Origin: Fen-1467 sp035519475
GTDB taxonomy: Bacteria; Verrucomicrobiota; Verrucomicrobiia; Opitutales; Opitutaceae
Length of the DNA stretch: 10,060 nucleotides
NCBI GenBank assembly: GCA_035519475.1
Contig: DATIWI010000029.1
Span: forward strand, 1 to 10,060
Direction of reading: 5' to 3'
Position numbers and translations under genes: made by a program. The notes under the pieces are model-generated. The model saw nothing but the letters and a program-made list of their open reading frames with translations, was not told the DNA's origin and did not search any database. This document shows, one piece after another, positions 5,875 to 10,060 of the stretch (position 1 is its first letter; every line of letters begins with the position of its first letter).

Positions 5875-8800
5875 ATGGCGTGCCCGCGGTTTGCGTCGTG
5901 ATGGCCACCCGGACGTCGCAGCCTCCGGCGGTCGAGCCATTCAGCGCGATCACTGCGGACCGCGCGGCGTTCTGCCACTTCGTGGAAAACTGGTCGCTCT
6001 TGGTGGCGTCATTCACATCCTCGTGGCGCATGAGTTCGTCCCAGCCGGCGCCCGGCAGGTTCTGGGCATAGAAGGCGTCGGCCGCGGCGGGGGAGCACTT
6101 GGCGGTGTAAGTGGCGACTTCCTGGGAGGAGGTTTTCTGGCTGGTCGAAGTGAACCAGGTGCGGATCGATCCGGCCAGTCGGGGAAAATCGGCCGGATCG
6201 CGGGCACCGCGATCGACGGCAGAAGAGGCTGCGCCGGTGGCGGGTGCCGCGGTGGTGCCCGCGGAGAGCGAAGGCGCGCTGCTTCCGGGGAATTGCGTGG
6301 TCAGCGTGACCGTGAGATTCGTGCCCTGCTTTGTGTTCTGGGCCAGAATCACGTGGGCGCTGGTCTGCCCGTTTCGGTAGTCCAGCGTGAATTGGTGGGT
6401 CCCGGTTGCGGCGTCGCCCGATTCACTGCGCGAGACCTCGTCCCAGCCAGCGCCCGCAATCTGCTGCGCGTAGGGACTGACGGCATTCTCCGGCGCCACG
6501 GCGGCGGTGAAGTTCGCCCGCTCCTGCCAGGTCAATTTCGAGCGCGTCGAGGAAAACCATGTGCGTACCGCGCCGCTGAGCACAGGGAAGTTCGCGAGAG
6601 CGGCCGCCGTCTGACCGGCGGTGGCCGCTGCGATTGGCAGCGTAGCCGTCGGAGCGGGCGCAACTGTGCCCTTCGCGAGAACTGGGCTCACCACGGGCGA
6701 CACGACCGGGGTCGTCGCTGGCGCGGTGGCCACAGCCGGCTGAAGGGGAACCAGCGAAGTCGGCTGAGTGGCAGAGCCCCTGCTCACAGGCGCGATCGTC
6801 GGGAAGGTGCCGGTGCCCGTTGTAGTCCCTGAGGTCTGGCCCGCGGTTGCGGATACGACCGCGGGGGTCACCGGCGTGGTGGCGCCCTGCTGCAGCGTCG
6901 CACCACTCTTGACGGTGCCCAAGGCGCCCCCCGCGGTGTAGGTGTATTGGTTGGATACCCAAGTACCAAGAGATATCGGCAAGAAGGTCCCCAAGTTCAC
7001 ATAAACCGTGCTTCCGTCGGTCGGAATCCCGCTCACCGTTTGGCTGGTCGCAAGCCCAACGTCTTGTGAGAAGAGATTGCCCTGGCCCTGGGCCGTGCCC
7101 ACGTCGAGCTCGTAGCGGGTGCCCTGCGAAGCTCCGGGAGCCGCCGTCCAAGAGAAGGTAACCGACGCGCCACCGAGCATCGCGCCCGGAGCCGGCGTTG
7201 TCATTACCGCCTTGCCCATGAGCGGGTAGGTGTAGTCGTTGAACTGCGAGGTGAAGTTTGGCTTGGTTCCCTGGATGGTCCACAGCCGCACGTAAAGCGT
7301 GGAGGCGTCGGTGGGGAGCCCGCTCACGGTCTGGCTGGTGGCGAGGCCGACGTTCTGTGAGAAAAGGCTGTTCTGGCCCTGGGCCGTGCCCACGTCGAGT
7401 TGGTAGGAGGAAGCACCAGCGCCAGGGTACCAGCTGAAAGTGATCGACGCGCCGTTCACCATCATCAGAGGCAGCACCGTGCCGGGCGCGGGGGACGTCA
7501 GCACCGCTTTGGTGCTGCCGCAGGAATAGGTGTAGTCGTTGAAGTCGCTGGTGACGTGGAGCGGCGGTCCCTCTTTAGTCCAGAGACGCACGTAGATCGT
7601 CGAGCCGTCGTTCGGAAGGCCGGCCACGGTCTGGCTGGTAGCGAGGCCGACGTCCTGTGAGAAAAGGTCGATCTTGCCATGGGCTGTGCCCACATCGAGT
7701 TGGTACGAGGAAGCGCTCGCGCCGGGGTTCCACTTAAAGGTGACTGACGAATTGCCTGAGGTGGTTCCCCCCGCCGGCGAGGTCATCACGGCCTTCGCGC
7801 TGCCGCCAGCCGCCGTGTAAGTGTAATCGTTGTACAGCGCATAACCGGAGCCTCCCGCGCCTGGCACTGTGGTCGTCAGCCGCACGCAGATCGTGGAGCC
7901 GTCAGTAGGAATTTTGCCGACCGCCTGACTGGTGGCGAGGCCAACGCTTTGTCCGAAGACATCGTTTCCGCCCGGAGCTGTCCCCACCTCGAGCTTGTAG
8001 GCCGTGGCCCCCGAGACCGCGTTCCAAGTGAAGGTGACGGACGCGCCGCTCAGCGGCTTGCTCAACGCCGGGGAAGTCAACGCGGCCAGAGAGCCGACAT
8101 TGAGCGTCGGGTACGTGTAGTCCGCGTATTGCCAAGTGGTGCCCAGCAAGGTCCACAGCCGCGCATAGATGGTGGCGCCGTTGAGCTGGATTCCGGTGGC
8201 CGTTGTGGAGTTGGCGCTCGACGCGAAATTCTGGTCCAAGATATCGCCTGCGCCTTGGGTGGTACCCACTTGGAGGCGGTAGGCGGATGCGCCTGAGCCA
8301 GCACTCCAGCTGAAGGTGCCGGATGAACTTCCGAGCGTGGACCCCGGGGCCGGGGAAGTTATTGCGGCTGGGTAACTGCTGCCGGCCGCCGTGTAAGTGT
8401 AGTCGTTGGACAGCCAAGAGGGGCCCACTTGGGTCCACAGTCGCACGTAGACCGTCGAACTGTTCGTCGGAAGCCCCGTCACGGCTTGGCTGGTGACCAA
8501 CGCAGGGGGCATAACGAATAGGTCGGAGGCTCCTTGGGTGGTTCCCACTTGGAGCATGAAGCCGATTACCCCAGAGGATGCGCCGGCCGTCCAGGCAAAG
8601 TTGACCGATTGACCGGACAGGGTCGCGCCCGGCACGGGGGACGTCATCGCGGCCTTCACGTTGGGGCTGATCGCCGTGTAGTTGTAGTCGGCTTCTAGCC
8701 AGGTCGCCCCGAGTTGGGTAAACAACTGCACGTAGATCATAGAGCCGTCGGTGGGCAGGCCGGAAACGAGCGTGGAGGTGACGAGGCCCGAAAAGCTTTG

Positions 8801-9043
8801 GTCATAGATATTGCCGCTGGGGACCTTGGTCACCCGGAGGCGGTAGGCAGAGGCGGCCCCACTGGAGTCGTGGCCGGCGATCCAGGTAAACGTGACGGAC
8901 GCATCGTTAAGGATGGACCCATCCGACGGGGACGCCATGGTCGCCGGAACCGGATTTGTTGCGCCAGCGGCCGTAAGGCGCGCCGCCAGGAGCAGGGCTA
9001 CCGTGAGGGCGTGGAGCCGAAACGAGACAGGGCGTGTTCGCAT
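5873..9043 (-). CDS. Secreted Fn3-like repeat protein, paralog 3 (seven repeats)
   Basis: Complete 1056-residue gene, ATG at 9043-9041 and TAG at 5875-5873. Residues 1 to about 28 are a signal peptide (MRTRPVSFRLH, then LTVALLLAARLTAAGA). Seven Fn3-like repeats follow, at about 33-128, 130-223, 224-318, 319-416, 417-510, 511-609 and 610-705. Typical features are SPAPG near the start, VTF-W, a Y-L-VGT strand and G(L/I)PTDGSTIYVRLWT. The last three share LFSQ(D/N)VGLATSQTV and look most recently related. A Thr/Pro/Val-rich linker (about 705-810) opens with KSGATLQQG. The C-terminal modules are at about 811-918 (FPVLSGAVRTWFSST...GAGWDE) and 945-1056 (FPRLAGSIRTWFTSTSQKTSSQE...GAGWDE). The Cys pair (AKCSP, GGCDV) is in the second module only. 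No anchor or enzyme motif is visible. Its C-terminal DNA is strikingly close to that of paralog 1. The gene starts 161 bases after the upstream gene and has its own promoter-like box. Confidence 0.92.
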   Translation of the reverse strand: MRTRPVSFRLHALTVALLLAARLTAAGATNPVPATMASPSDGSILNDASVTFTWIAGHDSSGAASAYRLRVTKVPSGNIYDQSFSGLVTSTLVSGLPTDGSMIYVQLFTQLGATWLEADYNYTAISPNVKAAMTSPVPGATLSGQSVNFAWTAGASSGVIGFMLQVGTTQGASDLFVMPPALVTSQAVTGLPTNSSTVYVRLWTQVGPSWLSNDYTYTAAGSSYPAAITSPAPGSTLGSSSGTFSWSAGSGASAYRLQVGTTQGAGDILDQNFASSANSTTATGIQLNGATIYARLWTLLGTTWQYADYTYPTLNVGSLAALTSPALSKPLSGASVTFTWNAVSGATAYKLEVGTAPGGNDVFGQSVGLATSQAVGKIPTDGSTICVRLTTTVPGAGGSGYALYNDYTYTAAGGSAKAVMTSPAGGTTSGNSSVTFKWNPGASASSYQLDVGTAHGKIDLFSQDVGLATSQTVAGLPNDGSTIYVRLWTKEGPPLHVTSDFNDYTYSCGSTKAVLTSPAPGTVLPLMMVNGASITFSWYPGAGASSYQLDVGTAQGQNSLFSQNVGLATSQTVSGLPTDASTLYVRLWTIQGTKPNFTSQFNDYTYPLMGKAVMTTPAPGAMLGGASVTFSWTAAPGASQGTRYELDVGTAQGQGNLFSQDVGLATSQTVSGIPTDGSTVYVNLGTFLPISLGTWVSNQYTYTAGGALGTVKSGATLQQGATTPVTPAVVSATAGQTSGTTTGTGTFPTIAPVSRGSATQPTSLVPLQPAVATAPATTPVVSPVVSPVLAKGTVAPAPTATLPIAAATAGQTAAALANFPVLSGAVRTWFSSTRSKLTWQERANFTAAVAPENAVSPYAQQIAGAGWDEVSRSESGDAATGTHQFTLDYRNGQTSAHVILAQNTKQGTNLTVTLTTQFPGSSAPSLSAGTTAAPATGAASSAVDRGARDPADFPRLAGSIRTWFTSTSQKTSSQEVATYTAKCSPAAADAFYAQNLPGAGWDELMRHEDVNDATKSDQFSTKWQNAARSAVIALNGSTAGGCDVRVAITTQTAGTP

Positions 9044-9087
9044 AACAACGGCTGGGGAGCGGAATTGGGGCCGCTATCGGGTGTTCG
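9044..9087 (-). promoter_or_regulatory. C-rich leader of paralog 3
   Basis: This 44-base leader carries ACCCGATAG, CCCCAAT and CCCCAGCCGTT in gene orientation, matching the order seen before paralog 1. It has no purine-rich ribosome-binding site close to the ATG. Translation may start through an unstructured or otherwise non-canonical leader, as often inferred in lineages with weak Shine-Dalgarno use; that is inference. Confidence 0.5.
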
Positions 9088-9115
9088 ATTGAACCGCGAA
9101 ACCGCGAAAACGCAA
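9088..9115 (-). promoter_or_regulatory. Promoter-like box of paralog 3 (TTGCGT-N16-TTCAAT)
   Basis: In gene orientation TTGCGT (9115-9110) and TTCAAT (9093-9088) are separated by 16 bases. The spacer holds two copies of TTCGCGGT/TTCGCGGTT, giving a direct repeat that is less regular in the other two boxes. The box ends 44 bases before the ATG. It lies in the 161-base gap after the upstream gene, so paralog 3 probably starts its own transcript. Confidence 0.55.
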
Positions 9116-9204
9116 AATCGCAGGCTTGGGATCCTGGGGCGCAACTGAGTCGCGAACAACCGTCCATCGCCGCCGGGCCAATCGCCGGGGCCGGGATAGG
9201 CGCC

Positions 9205-10060
9205 TCACCCGGCGAACGCGGCGAACCACGGCTGCTGCCGCATGAACATCACCGGCGCGACCCGCCCCATCACCATCAGCGAGCCGGTGAGCATCTGCCC
9301 CTGCACGGTCACCTGCCCGGTGTACGCACCGGAAAAGGAGTTGAATCCCTGAATCAGAGCCATGCCGTTCTGCACCTGAATCCGGCCTTCGCCGACTTTC
9401 ACGCCGAGGAGATTATGATCGGAATAGGTGAGCCCTCCGCCCTCGAGTTTGATGTTGAGCGCTCCAGCATCATTCATCCACCAGCCGAGCAGTGCCTGCA
9501 CCAGCGGGTCGGGCGCCAGCGGCGTCGGGAGAGGCGGCGGCACGGCCACCGGGACGGGCGGCGCGATCGTGCCCGCGATGGGCAACTCCAGGTCGCCCCC
9601 GTTGCTCTTGAGCCGCAACGCACCTCTGAGGTTGCCGATGAAGCCGGACGCGACCTCTGCGCTGAAGCCCTGATCGTGGCGCCTCACGGCCAGCTCGGGC
9701 GGGGTCGATTCAATCTCCCACTCCAGGCGGCCCGCGCCGGCGTTCGACACGTTGATTTCCAGCTTCGGCGCCGAGCCCGAGACGCGGGTACCGAAATCGA
9801 GCGTCATGGGCGAGACCGCCAGCCGGGGCGTGGCCGCGTCGACGACCTGCAGCAGCACACGCACCGTGCGCGAGCCGCCGCGGCCGCGGTCGCGGACAAA
9901 GAAGTTGCCGCGACGGAGGCCCGGCGTCGTTGTGTCGAGCGTCACGAGGAGCGAGTCGTCCTTCCGCTCGACTTTGATCCACGGCTCGTCGCATTCAACA
10001 AACCAGTCCAGCGTGCCGTCGCCGGAGTTGACCACGTCGATCCGTTCGACCGGCAGGGTC
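9205..10060 (-). CDS. BACON/ASH-like beta-sandwich domain protein, C-terminal part
   Basis: The frame is open from the right edge (first full codon ends at 10059) to a TGA at 9207-9205, giving about 284 visible residues of a longer protein. Upstream of the GTG at 10035-10033 the frame continues with TLPVERID, and that stretch fits the domain, so the true start lies outside the window. The first about 75 residues (IDVVNSGDGTLDWFVECDEPWI and on to RTVRVLLQVV) resemble a BACON-type all-beta domain. The next about 90 (LAVSPMTLDFGTRVSG, INVSNAGAGRLEWEIES, ending ELPIAGTI) form a second BACON/ASH-like domain. A Pro-rich linker (PPVPVAVPPPLPTPLAP) leads to an about 95-residue tail with GWWMN, GVKVGEGRIQVQ and GQVTVQGQMLTGSL. 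The tail is probably beta-rich, and I do not recognise it. The domain names rest on the N-x-G-x-G-x-L-x-W pattern by eye. BACON domains are usually linked to carbohydrate or protein binding, but no function can be given here. It is not related to the three paralogs downstream. Confidence 0.75.
   Translation of the reverse strand, partial: TLPVERIDVVNSGDGTLDWFVECDEPWIKVERKDDSLLVTLDTTTPGLRRGNFFVRDRGRGGSRTVRVLLQVVDAATPRLAVSPMTLDFGTRVSGSAPKLEINVSNAGAGRLEWEIESTPPELAVRRHDQGFSAEVASGFIGNLRGALRLKSNGGDLELPIAGTIAPPVPVAVPPPLPTPLAPDPLVQALLGWWMNDAGALNIKLEGGGLTYSDHNLLGVKVGEGRIQVQNGMALIQGFNSFSGAYTGQVTVQGQMLTGSLMVMGRVAPVMFMRQQPWFAAFAG

Noticed and set aside
5660..6832. Long plus-strand open frame (390 codons) opposite the ends of paralogs 2 and 3
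   Set aside because: It is Arg/Gly/Ala-rich with no recognisable domain, spans the control region of paralog 2, and lies antisense to well-conserved coding DNA. GC-rich genes commonly leave such open antisense frames.
9122..9204. GC-rich inverted words after the BACON/ASH-like gene as a terminator
   Set aside because: The CCGGCCC and GGCCCGG segments do not pair without mismatches, and no T-tract follows.
10033..10035. GTG as the start of the BACON/ASH-like gene
   Set aside because: The frame stays open to the right edge, and the residues before the GTG (TLPVERID) continue the first strand of the domain, so the gene begins outside the window.

Overview
The window is GC-rich, and all of its coding runs on the minus strand. 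It holds three tandem paralogous genes for large secreted repeat proteins. Upstream of them lies the 3' part of a fourth, unrelated gene that enters from the right edge. In transcription order (right to left) the genes are a partial gene with BACON/ASH-like beta-sandwich domains (9205-10060), paralog 3 (5873-9043, 1056 aa), paralog 2 (2127-5720, 1197 aa) and paralog 1 (1-1973, C-terminus cut off by the left edge). I recognise no RNA gene, insertion sequence, CRISPR array or enzyme. No gap between genes exceeds about 165 bases.

The three paralogs share one plan: a Sec-type signal peptide; a run of about 92-100-residue fibronectin-III-like repeats (3, 8 and 7 copies in paralogs 1, 2 and 3); a low-complexity Ala/Pro/Thr linker; and a C-terminal pair of related modules of about 110 residues marked by a Y...L..AGW(D/N)E signature. 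I cannot assign these modules to a named family. No anchor is visible (no LPXTG, PEP-CTERM, lipobox or C-terminal membrane helix), so the products look like exported binding, adhesive or envelope proteins. Function is not shown by the sequence.

Each paralog has its own upstream block. A TTGC(A/G)T-N16-TT(T/C)AAT box, shaped like a sigma70 promoter, sits 44-45 bases before each ATG. The leaders of paralogs 1 and 3 are also similar, C-rich and without a clear Shine-Dalgarno sequence. This fits duplication of whole transcription units, each still with its own control region, rather than one operon. Inside the genes there are recent in-frame tandem duplications (276, 300 and 117 bp periods), a non-adjacent similarity pattern among repeats, and signs of sequence exchange between paralogs 1 and 3.

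High GC, weak ribosome-binding sites, large secreted Fn3-like repeat proteins and BACON/ASH-like domains would fit Verrucomicrobiota (for example Opitutaceae). That assignment is a guess from style: no phylogenetic marker is present, and similar repeats occur in other phyla.
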